From assembly GCF_000003815.2 (NCBI RefSeq), contig NC_049996.1, positions 1,536,833 through 1,600,832 on the forward strand: DNA of 64,000 nucleotides. The letters run 5' to 3'. The DNA comes from Branchiostoma floridae. Its lineage: Eukaryota > Chordata > Leptocardii > Amphioxiformes > Branchiostomatidae. Numbering within the stretch: the stretch's first letter is position 1; each line of letters starts with the position of its first letter. Below are positions 22,001 through 33,300 of the stretch, one piece after another. Under the pieces are notes generated by a model that had not been told where the DNA came from, did no database searches, and saw only the letters and a list, made by a program, of their open reading frames with translations. A program made the position numbers and the translations under genes.

Positions 22001-22747
22001 CACTTTGCATGAGACTGCTTCTGTCGACAGAGAGTGAGGTATAAGGATGTGGTCTATCGTGGACAAGTGCTTGTCTCCATTAGCTTGAAAGGTATGGAGT
22101 GGTCCCTTGCAGAGATGGCTCAAGTTCAGAGAAAACAAGTCCAGTTCATCTAGTGTGCCCCATAGTTCTTTGCCCAGTTTGGATGGCTGACCTCTGCCTC
22201 TTGGGCCTCCCTGTTTGCCGAGGTCTGCATTAAAGTCTCCGACAAAGATCACTTCACCTTCATTTTCGTACTTTCTGCATAACTCTGTCATAATGTCCAA
22301 GTGCTCTCTGTAGTTGTCTATTGTCAAGCCACTATGTGGCATATAGGCTGCAAAGACAAAGATTTTCTGGCCGCTTTGGAGCCTTACTCTCAGTCCAATA
22401 ATCCTGTCATTGCCATCTTCCAGTTTGTGTACTGCATAGTCAATACTCTCCTTCCACAGTAAGGCAACTCCACCTTGCCCTCTTCTCCAACTTGTGGTAT
22501 GTTTGAATTCCTTTAGCCGGTTATCTGCTCTCCCCCACCCTCTGTGGCTCTTCATCACTTTGTCAAGTTCTGGTAGTGCATCTTGGTATAGCCAGTGTTC
22601 GGTAACTGCAAGGATGTTTATATGAGCCAGCTGTTTCCTTATGAATGGCAGTGCTGTCACTAGTCCTCTGGCATTATAGCAGCCAACTGTTAGCTCTTTA
22701 GATGAATCTGCTGTAGCAGCTCGGGCTCTACTGTTGGTTTCTGTCAT
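19085..22747 (-). CDS. LINE ORF2: endonuclease and reverse transcriptase
   Basis: 1220 residues as read, 34 of them unknown across a 100-N gap near the C-terminus. The apurinic-type endonuclease (~20-270) has VGCYNARGL, EHWLYQ, VGDFNADL and SDHSPIVASF. Reverse transcriptase (~550-830) has the RGVTLLPVISK, DTKKAYDTVW and RGVNQGGVLS motifs, with ALADD at the catalytic box. A CPTCHNATEDLVGHLFTRC knuckle follows at ~1090. It copies the element RNA at the nicked target. The frame is intact except for the gap, so the copy is young. Confidence 0.88.
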   Translation of the reverse strand: MTETNSRARAATADSSKELTVGCYNARGLVTALPFIRKQLAHINILAVTEHWLYQDALPELDKVMKSHRGWGRADNRLKEFKHTTSWRRGQGGVALLWKESIDYAVHKLEDGNDRIIGLRVRLQSGQKIFVFAAYMPHSGLTIDNYREHLDIMTELCRKYENEGEVIFVGDFNADLGKQGGPRGRGQPSKLGKELWGTLDELDLFSLNLSHLCKGPLHTFQANGDKHLSTIDHILIPHSLSTEAVSCKVIGDCSLNLSDHSPIVASFANKPNEFEEAVIRPKLNWHRDGDQTIKETYKKRVSERLEANSAPATWSAESIEKDLDTIITVLRTTGEEVIPTNKCKKHQKPYWSPMLTEAHQQQVSAWIQWKEGGKPREKENQLYKAYKERKNQFRSELRKAKLLQEAKQNEELAVLAASNDKEFWKKIRQRKGRTNRPQAVKVGEQVINNPSQVRETWARHFETLGNEQEEEAMRFDEIHKNQITEEVAKMEEESYNNLEGILEEPFSPQEVASVCQGLKNGKSGGRDGLVYEHIKYGGEALWARLTLLFNAIREKEHIPEGFKKGLKIPLLKQGKTNKTDMDSHRGVTLLPVISKVWERTLFNRWNPWLHDRSIPHQLQNGGQVGCSNITTAFIVREVINHYIERGSLVYGCFLDTKKAYDTVWLEGMLFKMYKKGVNGRLWRLLKLMHTGCTYSVMLNGGFSREFSTSRGVNQGGVLSLTCYLLATDDVHDELQQQSGGVSIGGISCASPALADDICLLASTQAGLQRMIDTMECYGKRWRFEFAPGKSKCIIFGQTTNSHNAASETTLWKMGTSSIPETATVTHVGVQHSANMLSKEPIEGACRKGKGKISAILTTGSEGQHPNPLIYKTLYNTLVIPSMLHGCEFWDPSSSDLLKLERVHRRGAKNMQGMHFQTETTACLSAIGLTSLKSILDKCKLCLFGKLVSLQNTVLAKRVFLIRLYSYILAKPGSKTRGFVDECFEVAKEYGLVEWLEGYWLTTDFPTVDAWKQLVKTTIQTQESERWRESTASETNCHRFYRVHQTNNKPHKLWTLARQQPEYQRDLKNLILLSTIPTRHTVKACPTCHNATEDLVGHLFTRCFTFNHLRQTLAEEIANTLGVRVMAKVHEQPDERFTEVMLGAEIVEEAVEPAVWSXXXXXXXXXXXXXXXXXXXXXXXXXXXXXXXXXXRGKTAARARRIEHTRAEDVHTREEERAEKS
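19179..19278. other. Assembly gap (100 N)
   Basis: A run of exactly 100 N inside LINE ORF2; the true length is unknown, so the reading frame across it is not proven. Confidence 0.99.
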
Positions 22748-23699
22748 AGTGGGTGTAGCCTTGTATCCTGTCTGCTCCTGACTCTGTCTCCTTACTCTTG
22801 TACACTCTCTCTGACACCCACTCTCTGCATCTTACTCCTCTTGGCCAAAAGTTTTCTTCTGTCACCCTGTGGGCTTGGTGCAATAACACATTTACTCTGG
22901 CAAAGGCCATGTCCTTTTGTTTGTTCATCATCACCCTTACAAAAGTTAGCTGTACTCCTTTGCTGTCAGCGTATCTGTAGATTGTGTCTTGTAGCTTCTT
23001 GGTCTCAGTTCTCTTCATGTAGCCCAGGAAGAATCTCTTTCTCTTCAGTCTGTGTCTCTCAATTCCAACAAAGTCTGAGAACTCTGTGCTGTTCTCATTA
23101 TTCTCCTCAATGCACCTCTGTTGTGTGTGGTTAGGGGAACCTGTGACTTTCCCTGCAAATGTTGTTCTCTCCAAGGGTTGTACTCCACCCCCTATTGTGT
23201 CACAGTGCTGTGTGTCGTCAACACCTTCTCTGTGCGCTCCACGCCTGGGTACATCATATGACCATGCTCCTGTCGTGCTTACATGTTTGCTTGGTTGGTG
23301 TTTGTTTCCTCGTCTCTGTAGTCTATCTCCTCTCTCTACTGTTGTGACAGAACTTGCTACCCTGTCTCTCTCCCATGTGTGCAGTTGTGTTCTGTCTTTT
23401 CTGATAGAAGGGCTTTGAGGGTTTCTCTTCCTGTGTTCTTTCGTCCCTTCCGCCCCAACACTGAGTGTCATCTCTGCTGTCTCTAATGTGTTACTACAAG
23501 GGGGGTGTCTTTCCTGCACTTGTGTCACAGCTTCTTTGTAGGTCTTGACCTGTGTATTTTCTGGTTTCCTCCCCTCTTGTAACCTGTTTGTCTGTTTAGA
23601 AGGTCTTCTTTGCGCATTCGCTTTCTCTTCTTGGTTCTCGCCCTCTGGACTTCGACCACTGTCTCCTGGCCCTGTACTGCTTTGATCTGATCTGATCAC
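22728..23699 (-). CDS. LINE second ORF, probable ORF1 C-terminal domain
   Basis: About 323 residues from an alternative (GTG) start, with the frame open further upstream. A long basic low-complexity region precedes KRKRFFLGYMKRTETKKLQD and AFARVNVLLHQAHRVTEENF WPRGVRCREW, a fold-like segment seen in ORF1 proteins of aquatic-animal LINEs (recognition by pattern only). It overlaps ORF2 by 20 bp. It could be a separate ORF, or ORF1 broken or recoded by a frameshift. Confidence 0.6.
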   Translation of the reverse strand: MIRSDQSSTGPGDSGRSPEGENQEEKANAQRRPSKQTNRLQEGRKPENTQVKTYKEAVTQVQERHPPCSNTLETAEMTLSVGAEGTKEHRKRNPQSPSIRKDRTQLHTWERDRVASSVTTVERGDRLQRRGNKHQPSKHVSTTGAWSYDVPRRGAHREGVDDTQHCDTIGGGVQPLERTTFAGKVTGSPNHTQQRCIEENNENSTEFSDFVGIERHRLKRKRFFLGYMKRTETKKLQDTIYRYADSKGVQLTFVRVMMNKQKDMAFARVNVLLHQAHRVTEENFWPRGVRCREWVSERVYKSKETESGADRIQGYTHYDRNQQ

Positions 23700-23883
23700 A
23701 GCCCCCTGTTGTCTGGTCTTTTCTTTGTTTTGTACTGGTAACTGTTCAGGAACCCTGTGTGTTGTCGTCTGTCCTATTTCATCTCTCTTTTCTCTCCCGG
23801 TCCAGGTTGATAATACTGCCCTCGTCAGTCTGGTTTATGTTACAGTTCTCTTCTGTGCTTCCTCTTCTGTGCTTCCACTTCTG

Positions 23884-25191
23884 CTAGCCAGGCCTGTTTC
23901 TGCGTGTCTGCGTGTACCAGTTTTTGTTCGTTGACCTGGTTTCTGTCTGTGTCTGTCTGTGTTGTCTGGGTTTTGTGGATTGTCTCGTGCTTCCTGTAGG
24001 TAGGTATGTTATTGCATCTTCATCCTGAGCTTCGTTCAATGCTTCTTCTGCAGATTTTTCACGACTCCTGTTTCTCCTTGACTGGTTACTTTCAGTGGTA
24101 CTCCCCATTTTCTGACTCTTTATCTGTCCTGTTGTTTCACATGTGAGGCAGCTTGTTGTGGAGCTCTTAGGTTCTAGGTAGTCCAACCTCTCCTTCATCT
24201 CTTTAATTCTCTCGTGTGTTGTAGACAGACCGTACTCTTGCTCTCTGATCCTTTCTTCCAGCGAGAAGGCCAGGCTCTGTACATATTTGGTAATATTTCC
24301 AAACTTAGCCTCTCTTTCTGTGTCAGACTTCTTGGCAGAGCCTTGCAGAGTGTGGATTTCTGTCTCTAGGGAAAGGATCTTGTTGTTGCATGTTGAAACT
24401 GTGGTCTGTATTCTTACTTGAGTTGCTTCTAGTTTCTTCAGCTTCCCTTTCATACTTTCTATATCTTCTGATAATACAAGTTGAGATCCCTTGTTGGTTG
24501 CTAACTCGTCCTGTATACTTTTGAGTTGCCTGTCACAGTGTTCGGTTACATCAACCCTCGCTTCTTCGTGGTGTTTCACCCTATTGCTCATGCTCGTAAG
24601 CTTCTCATTCACTTCTCTCATTTCTGTCTTCAGCATCTCTCTCAGACTTGCATTTTCCGCCAGTATTTTTGCTACCACATCTTCATCCTCCCCCTCTTCT
24701 AGGATAGTGTTCAGCCCTCTACTCCTTGTGATAGCTGGACTCTGCCATGTGTTGTTCTGGGTACCATGGGGGAACATTTTCTTTATCTCTGCCAGGTTCC
24801 TCCCACCTTCTATAAACTGGAATAAGGCACAACAATCTTCTGCTAACCTGTTAGCGACTGGCTCAGTGTTAGCTCTGTATGTTCTTTTCTTTGGCTGCCC
24901 CTGTGGGCAATCCCTCCTCTGTTGTCTGGCTATTGCAAACAAGGCCTCTCTTGTGTGGTTCAGTATGTGTTCGTTGTAGCTACTGGCTGCAAGTACCTTC
25001 CTTTTGGCTGCATTCCTGTCAAGGCCTTCTATGTGGTTCCTCACCAGCTCCAGGATCTCTCTGGGTGTCTCTGCGTCATCTTCAAAGGAGATGTCTTCTA
25101 TCCCTCTGAGCCACATCCCCGAGCCCTCCAGCTCCTCTTCTCCCGTGGCTGCATGTGTGCCCTCCTCCTCTCCTGTCGGCTCACCCTCCAT
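23884..25191 (-). CDS. LINE ORF1, N-terminal coiled-coil protein
   Basis: 435 residues. An acidic N-terminus is followed by a Lys/Arg/Gln-rich domain and a long heptad-rich stretch (~residues 180-340, rich in Leu, Glu, Lys and Gln) predicted to be coiled coil, then a Ser/Thr/Arg/Gln-rich tail. In LINEs such proteins trimerise and bind the element RNA. No Cys knuckle seen. Confidence 0.7.
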   Translation of the reverse strand: MEGEPTGEEEGTHAATGEEELEGSGMWLRGIEDISFEDDAETPREILELVRNHIEGLDRNAAKRKVLAASSYNEHILNHTREALFAIARQQRRDCPQGQPKKRTYRANTEPVANRLAEDCCALFQFIEGGRNLAEIKKMFPHGTQNNTWQSPAITRSRGLNTILEEGEDEDVVAKILAENASLREMLKTEMREVNEKLTSMSNRVKHHEEARVDVTEHCDRQLKSIQDELATNKGSQLVLSEDIESMKGKLKKLEATQVRIQTTVSTCNNKILSLETEIHTLQGSAKKSDTEREAKFGNITKYVQSLAFSLEERIREQEYGLSTTHERIKEMKERLDYLEPKSSTTSCLTCETTGQIKSQKMGSTTESNQSRRNRSREKSAEEALNEAQDEDAITYLPTGSTRQSTKPRQHRQTQTETRSTNKNWYTQTRRNRPG

Positions 25192-25376
25192 ACGTGGTGT
25201 TTACGTCTGTCGGTTGCTAGCCCCTTTCAGTCAAGGCCCCCTATTATATAAAGGTGGCCCCGGAACGTCCTGTAAAGTACAAAAATGCTCACCAGTATAC
25301 AAATTCTCCAGCAATCAACGTGCACTGCTTGTTGGCAGCCCTTGATAAAGCTTCAGAACCAAGTACATACTCCTTC

Positions 25377-25520
25377 CCTTCATTCGTTCATTCATTTATT
25401 CATTCATTCATTCGTTCACTCACTCACTCACTCACTCACTCCCTCACTCCCTCACTCACTCACTCACTCACTCACTCACTCACTCATTTATTCATCCATC
25501 CATCCATCCATCCATTTAAA
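25377..25520. repeat. Tetranucleotide microsatellite
   Basis: (TTCA)n, then (CTCA)n, then (CATC)n directly beside the right target duplication of the LINE. The matching TTCATTC flank at ~18535-18563 shows that the LINE landed in this tract. Confidence 0.9.
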
Positions 25521-26244
25521 TTTGAACTTCGTTTCCCCAACTTGAACACAATATTTGGAATGGAATATCCCATCCATCCCATCATGCACCATTTCCAACA
25601 TGGCGGCCTGGAGATGAAAAAAAAAATATTTTGGTTGACGAACATTCGTCAAATGACAATATTCATCTTCTACTGCACTTGGTGAGCAGGATTTCCCTTT
25701 CTTAACAACTATGGGAACATTTAGAAGGAAAAAAATAATTATGATTCTGTCAAATATTGAAATACGATCATCGATATCTATTGAAGCCTTGGGGGGGCGT
25801 TTCACTACACCAAATATTATCAGCACGGAAGTAGTCTACATACATGTATAACGTAGGTTAAAAACAATAGTGGGTTATTGTTTCAATTGAATGTTTGTAA
25901 CGTGCCTGTGGAAATGGTAGAAGAGCCATATTCGTACCCAAGGAAAAAGATATTCCCTTGTCCAATATAAAAATTATGTTGACAAATTACAAGTCTGACA
26001 TTTTTGCATCCCTTTATAATATTCTCCAAGCTGAGGTTATGGTTGGAGGACTTAGTTAGCCTGGTATCCAGCCGTAGTATAACTCCCGAGTCTCTTCTGT
26101 CCTCTCTGCCCTGTTTTTTTTTGGTCAGCATTCTGAACGAAATCGCGACCATAACCTCTGCTTTGACGATAGTCACCCCTTGACTTATGCCTGTTAAATT
26201 TGTGTTCAATGACTAAATATATGATTATTATCTTGTTTTTGCAG
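25521..26244. other. Upstream region of the zinc-finger gene
   Basis: No ORF supported. A foldback-type end TAGCCTGGTATCC occurs at ~26056. An acceptor (tttttgcag, ends 26244) marks the first visible exon, so transcription starts further upstream. Confidence 0.4.
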
Positions 26245-26315
26245 GAAGGTTGCAAGACCAACATCAAGAACCTCTAGTTTCTCAAGATTAAAACTTCAAA
26301 AGTATCTGTTACTCC

Positions 26316-27313
26316 ATGAGAATGGATGTCACTGAGAGTGTGGTGTGTTCCCACTGTAACACACTTGTCTACAGACAGTGGTTAGTGGATCATGTACAGC
26401 AGGAACTCCAGAGTGAGACCACCTGCCGCCCCTGTTCGGACCTGGTGCAGATGCTGACAGACCTGCTATGCGCCCTGCACCTGTACGGACACCTGAAACC
26501 ACCTGTCATCAACATCACCTGCTCCAGGTGCAGCTTCCAGGCTGGAAGTGTGGAGAAGTTTGTGGAGCATCTTCAGGTGAGTTGTGAGAATGTTGCACCT
26601 GCACAGGATACAGCTGCAGCTGTATCACATGCTTCAGCTGAGCAGAGCAGCTGCACCTACAGAGTCAGCTATCAGCCAAACGATGTAGCAGAAGGGAAGG
26701 AACCAGTTGGTCCTAGTTTACAGGAGATGGCAGACTGGGACGGACAACAGTTTCAGAAAATGATGAGCACGCTCTTAACGGATACGTCGGGAAAGGGTCG
26801 CCAGAAAACAAGCTCCGATCACGATACGGGAGGACGCAGCAAAGTGACGATAGATATGGCTTCCGTTTGCGAAGACAAGGAAGAGGAAACTGACGTCAGC
26901 GAAGATTTGAACTACGTCGGACCTAAAGACCAACCTTGCTCTACTCAAAGTGTGAAAGAAAAGAATACATCAAATCAAGAAGACTCAACTGATTGCTCTG
27001 AAACCAACAATGCAAAAGATGCAAAGACAAAACTAAGGTCTAGGGACAATTGCAATGATGATGAAGACAGTAACAAACCGAAAACTAAGACTAAAAGAGT
27101 GAGAAAATCAAGAGCAAAGAAGCAGCAACTTGACAATCTCTTGAAGTGCCACATCTGTGGCTACTCAGGCCGGAAGAGGGAAGACTTAGAGTCACACATG
27201 TTGGAGACTCATGGTAAAGTGGAGTACAAGTGTAACAGTTGTAACTTCCTCGCTAAGAGTTTGAAAAACCTGCGCAGACACCAGTTGGGACATCAGAGGA
27301 TGCACGAATGCAA
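26316..27313 (+). CDS. Zinc-finger gene exon: N-terminal region and first two fingers
   Basis: The exon starts at 26245 with 71 bp of 5' UTR. It carries the Cys motifs, linker, basic patch, and fingers KCHICGYSGRKRE...H and YKCNSCNFLAKSLKN...H, ending within HECK at donor gtatgt (phase 2). Confidence 0.88.
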
Positions 27314-30300
27314 GTATGTATGTCAATGGTATCTAAAGTTGGATCATTATTATTATGGATCTTGCTTTAAAAGTATTAGTTATCATGTGTTTGTATTTTT
27401 AATACCCAGTAAACTGCCTCCTGGTGTAACATACCAGGTTTGAAGAGTACAAGCTGCATACTGTAAATGCAGAAATGTTCGCGGTGGATTAATGTTTTCG
27501 CAGTGACCACTTCACCGCAAACTTAAAACCACCGTGAACATTTGTCTATTATAGTATTAGACTACAGTCTATGGTGTTACCACAAAATTAAAACCACCGC
27601 AAAAAGTCCTTTTCCCCATTATCACGAAATTTAATCCCCGCAAACTTAGTTAAATGCATTTACAGTATTTGGGCAGATTTATTTGATCCACTCACACCGG
27701 GGTGGGCGTCTACTCTTTTTGATAAGTGTGGTGGGTTTGTACTGCAGGAGTGGCTGTCCGCAAACACATGGCCTCCGTTTAATGTCCTAGATGAGGGACG
27801 TCCCTAACCAAAGCTAGGTATTCATTTTCACTTGAATGAAGTGAAGAAATTTGTGCCCAAGGGCACAATGGCAGTATGATTTGTGGGTGATTTGAATTAA
27901 TCAAGGACCTCGGGGGGTTGAGCCAAACACCCTACATGTATTATGTCACTAATCATTATGAGTTCTAGTTATGTTACCTTCACAGAAGGTACATACTGTT
28001 TTTGCATCGTTTCTTCTTCTTCTTCTTCTTCTTCTTCTTTTCCGCACAAATAAAAAACATGAATATCTCCAAAACTAGACCTTGGAGTATCTCATAATTC
28101 AGCAAGCTGGTAGGTCTGCACATAAGGCACTGCACCTTGGTCATTTGGTCCCCCAAAGACGCCAAAAAATGATTTTATGAGGCAAAAAAGGGTGAAAAAA
28201 CTAGCAATTTTAACACAAAATCGAACTTTCGAGCCCCCATAGAACACTAGAACCACGTTCCAAGGACCCGAGGTCAACGACCGGTAGCTATGGAACCCGC
28301 CCGGGAGTTATGGAACATGGTGTTCGAACGAGGTCAACGACCGCTACTACGCAACACGGAAGTGTCCGCCCGTCAAATGATGACTTCATCTTGCTTTGGA
28401 CGGCCTGAATTGAGGCAGAAGCCGTCCTCTGAATGATTTGTGGAATTCATTTTACCAAGAAGTAATAAATCGGATCAAGAAATTCACAGAGCTTTGACTT
28501 TATTTTGCCGAATATCGGCACCTTTTGCATACTAGTAACCGTTATATCAACTTCAAGGAAGGTAGAATGAAATTGAGGGCAGGCAGAATGAAATTTAATG
28601 CCCCCAAACCGTGTCTCGGTTAAGGTCTATATCGAGTCAAATCTAAGCATTTGTTTCGATACTTTTCTTGATTTTGTTTAAGCTAAAGGTTTTGCTACCT
28701 GCACAAGTCAGTTTAACTCTGAGCCATCCAAACATTGTTCGGATTCTATGTTGTGTTTGAGTTACGTAGAATCGAACACACACGATGTGTAGTACGCCAG
28801 CACTCGTGCGTACACACGCGATAATTTGGTGAACAAACGCATTCAGAGCACTACTGCAATTTTCCCAGACAGGCCGACAACTGTAGTAACGTTACGTGTA
28901 TGTGGTGATTTCTTTGGATGTCTCCTGACATGATAAGTAACTGGCATATAACGTTAATCATAAAAATGTAGCGAGACCTGTTCGTTTTTCAAGCTCATAC
29001 ATAGAGCTGTCGTCTAAATGAAACAAGGATTGGTGTCACGGTTGTAGTTAACCGATTTTTGAGTCAACAAGAACATTTGAGCAAAAAAACAACAACACAT
29101 GACTACGTTAGACGCAAGGTCACTGCGTGTTGCCGGCTGTTACATAAAAAAAACATGCATAACGATCGTCATGCAAACTCAAAGTTTTACGCCTGAGACA
29201 TAAAGGTATGTGAAACACAAACGATGGACTTGATGAGTTTATTTCGCTATTAAACTGACCTGAACAAACACGATTAACTGCAGCGTGGAACGCCCTCCCC
29301 ATGTTAGGTCACGGTCATTCCGTTCACCTTGTTGTTCATCATGTAAGTTACCACTGTGTGAGCGCTGCGTTGGTCCCCAGCAAGCAAGTGGAGGACGGAA
29401 ACGAAGTCTGGGTGAATTACAATAAATCTACTTACAGCTTTATACACGGTGGGAGTGGCCGGCACAGCACAAATCCCCAGGCACAAATCAGCATAAGCCA
29501 ACGCGAAAGTTAAGTGTAGCAGAAACCTAACCCCTTCAAGTTTGCATGATTGACAGGCGGACGGGTTTGAAGTGTGCCGACTGCGGCACGTATTGATAAT
29601 GAGGGCATAAACAAACTACGTACATCAAACGTAAATCAAAATTGTTTGCTAAAAATAAAAGAAATTTATGAAATATGAATTGCGGGCTCTGAAAAAAATG
29701 ATTGGGCCGTTCAAAATATGAATGAATTTACACAGATTGACTGTGACAGGAAGCATAGCGGAGATGTGCTGCGTACTGTGAAGATCACTTGCAGTGTGCA
29801 GGGGTAGCCATATCAATTTCTGCTCTGAGAGTGTCCGGCAACTGCGGGACGTGAACGAATATAATAGATTTGTGGCAATTTTAGCGATTATGCTAATCAG
29901 CTGTTACTGTGAATTTGTGCGATTTACAGTAGTTGGTAAGGCCCCCTTTCGAAATTTCCACTAGACGGCGATCGCGCTGCGCTCTTACTGCGACATAAAC
30001 AGGATATGTGTAACATTCGATTTCACACTGGGTATATGGTTCATAGAAAACGTAAAAGTGTGACTGAGCATGCTGAGGAGAACCCTTGCGCTGCGTTGTA
30101 CAAGCGGCAAACTCTGTGAGACGTTTCAAGCTGTGAATGCGCCTTCCGATTTTGTGCTACGCAGTGTGCCGTAACTTGGTACGCTTGTTTTAATTTTGCT
30201 CTCTTCAGAAGTTAGTCTAATTCAAGTAGATAGAAACGAGAATTCAATTCTATAATATTTGACAATAAAATTGTGACTGTATGTACTTCTTGCCTCATTT

Positions 30301-33300
30301 GAGGCTGTATCTAGCACAAACTAGCTGATGTTTTCACGGGGAAAGGGACTGAATGCACTGTTTGCGATGGTCCGACTAAGAAAATCATTACGAAACAAGT
30401 GCTTTTAAACAAGTGCTTTTAAAAAAGCTGGCATTTTGCCAATGTTTGCGTGTGTGAACGTTTTTTTCTAGTTATTAGAATGTCATATAAATAGAACAGA
30501 GTAACTAAACCTGATATTGGCGCATGGAGAGATTCACATATGTGCCTGAATCTAGATCTAGACGCCACCTGTTAAAATTTGCATGAACTGCAGCAAATTT
30601 CACTACACTGCCTGTTTTTGAGTGAGCTCTGTTGCGGGGCATTTTTAATTTTTTTTTTTTAAATTTTTTTTTCTATTCGGCAAAAAAACGAAGCGGCGAA
30701 TCCGTTAACCAAAGAAATAAATTGGTGTGGCCAAATGGATGTAAAAATTAGTATTTTAATGGATGTAAAAAAGAAAAAAAAAAAATCTACCTCCCCGGAT
30801 TCGAACCGGGTGCATTGGTTTAGACTGCGTAAACTTTAACCACTGCGCCAGTGCGAACATGTTGAAGAAATGCCTGTTTTAACAGATATAGAAATGTTCG
30901 GCATGGATTGAACAGGTCCGTTCATCTCAACATCACTCCATCACCCCATCACAACGGCGACTACTATGGATAGAAGGCATTTTGCGACTGCAAGTCGCAA
31001 AATGCAAAAAAGCTGGCGTTTCGTCTACGTTTATGAGTGTGAACTGTCTTTTTCTTGAAGTAAAATCTGTTAGAAAAAGTCACTCAAGGGCTGTTGCGTC
31101 TATAAGAAAAATTGTTATTTTGGAAAGGAGTACTGTTTAATAGCTGGTCTTGGCTTACAACTTTATTTTAAATGTACAATAAGTTCATTATAAAATCTAT
31201 CAATATACTCAGGTACTTATGTACACTTGAAAAAGCACCATCAGCACTGTGACAAGATTCTATCTAAATTGACTACCAAATGTCAAACAAATATCCAAAC
31301 CAATTAACAGCTACCTCATCTCTATTATACTGGTTTCCGCATTTACAACATTTCTTCCTTGTTTTCCTGGATAATTTTGCTAATATTCATGAAAATTTCC
31401 ATACTTTTGTGTCGAGCGGTGTGACTTTCCACATCCATGTTGTCTGAAAACTTCTGAATGAAGTCGATACTGAACAATGAAGCATTTGCTACTGTAAGAA
31501 AGGATCGCTGTTTTTGATGGAGTTTCATGCAAACAACATCAAGAGCCTCTGTTTACATCATGAATAGTAGTTTAGTGGCGAGTGTTTTGTGAGAATCATC
31601 TTACCGCGCATAGGAGCCGCTGTACGGTATTTTCCATTACCATGAACAGAAAAATTCGAATGCCGGGTTTGGAATCTATGAAATCCTGTTCATAAGACAA
31701 AGGCCTTGCATACATGAAATGAATACTAAAATAAAATAAAAAATGATACATAAAAATATAATATCAATAAATAAATAGAATATTTATATATTATCTTCAA
31801 TATTTAAAAAGAAAAAATCCACTCTCGGTTTCGAACCAGGGACTTTCGGATCCGAAGTCGTATGACTTTACCGATTGAACTAAGTTGTTACGTGTATTGT
31901 TTATGAGTGTAGTCGATACTGAACATTTGCTACTGTACGTAAGAAAGGATCGCTGTTTTTGATGGAGTTTCATGCAAACAACATCAAGAGCCTCTGTTTA
32001 CATCATGAATAGTAGTTTAGTGGCGAGTGTTTTGCGAGAATCATCTTACCGCGCATAGGAACCGCTGCACGGTATTTCCATTACCATGAACAGAAAAATT
32101 CGAATGCCGGGTTTGGAATCTATGAAGTCCTGTTCATAAGACAAAGGCCTTGCATATATAAAATGAATACTAGAATAAATAAAAAATGATATATACAAGT
32201 ATAATATCAATAAATAAATAGAATATTTATATATTATCTTCAATATTTAAAAAGAAAAACACCCCCTCACGGTTTCGAACCAGGGACTTTCGGATCTGAA
32301 GGAGTATGACTTTACCGATTGAGCTAAGTTGTCACAAGCCTTACATCGGAGTGTACATTATGCTTTAACCTCACTACATAGTATTATTTATGTCGATTTT
32401 CGGTCGCTTTCTTGATAAAATCATTTTTTTTCTTGTGCAATCTTGTGGAATAGATGTTATATGGCCATTTTCCAGGATATTGAAGTCCGAAACCACAATG
32501 CAATGGTATTTCCGAACATACAGTTGTAGCAGTTGCATGCGGTCGTGTTGAACGAGGGTCTGCATGCTCTTTTACGTAAGGCGTAGGCAGCCAATTTTAT
32601 TTCCCGTAATTCGTAGGGAAAACCATCTTATCTACGTAATTCGTAGCGAGGCGACCAAATTTAGCGTAATTGCCTTCCTTGATTTAGCGTAATACGTAGG
32701 GGGGTTCTTTTAAATTCAGCGTAAATCGTTGTCGGAACTCCCCATGCAGACCCTCTTGAACCAAACCAAGCACCAAGCATCCATCATCGAAGCACCCACT
32801 GAAGGTAAAACCCAATTCTCCACTTACACACTTCCCATAATTAAGTGCGAGAGGGTTCCGGATATGGCTGCTCCGAACTCCGGAACTGACTCCAAGGGCA
32901 CAGAAAATTGGTTCTAACCAATTCCGAACACAGAAAACATCAAGGAGATGATAGTTTGGTGTGGAACCGATCACAGGACAATGGTTTAATCACTTTCCGA
33001 CAGGAAAAAAACAAAGGCTGCAGACGAAACGCCAAGGTGTGGCCCTTGAGGTCATCGGAAGAAACCAACTAACAGCCACAGTGGTGCACGTGTTAGGTAG
33101 TTACTTCTGACCACAAAACTTGTAAGATTCTCGGCCCAAATGATAACTGTACTATATTCGCCAGACAACTTATTAGTTTATATGCTTTTCCGCCCTCGTA
33201 CTGAAGGTTTTAGCTGGTTCCACCCTGGTTTCGCACCCTGAGCAACTGTGGTAGCATCCAAGTAACATCCATATCCGGAACCCTCTCGCACTTAATTATG

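Larger units (their letters stand above)
18575..25365 (-). mobile_element. Near full-length non-LTR retrotransposon (LINE), ~6.8 kb
   Basis: Direct repeats CATACTCCTTC flank it (18564-18574 and 25366-25376). Both outer flanks are TTCATTC-type simple repeat, as if one repeat tract had been split. On the - strand the order is a 5' UTR of ~170 bp, a coiled-coil ORF, a basic/RNA-binding-type ORF, an endonuclease-reverse transcriptase ORF, a ~0.5-kb 3' UTR, and a (GAAA)n tail at 18575-18593. A 100-N gap falls inside ORF2. Clade not assigned. Confidence 0.88.

Noticed and set aside
20151..25345. Many + strand ORFs of 60-170 codons
   Set aside because: They are antisense shadows of the LINE ORFs.
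29304..29501. - strand ORF with ALAYADLCLGICAVPAT, resembling a GPCR second membrane segment
   Set aside because: Only one segment is suggestive, no neighbouring TM motifs, DRY or NPxxY follow, and no splice context supports it. Probably chance.
30784..30858. Possible genuine tRNA gene (- strand)
   Set aside because: The anticodon loop lacks U33 and the acceptor ends do not pair, so it is scored only as tRNA-like.
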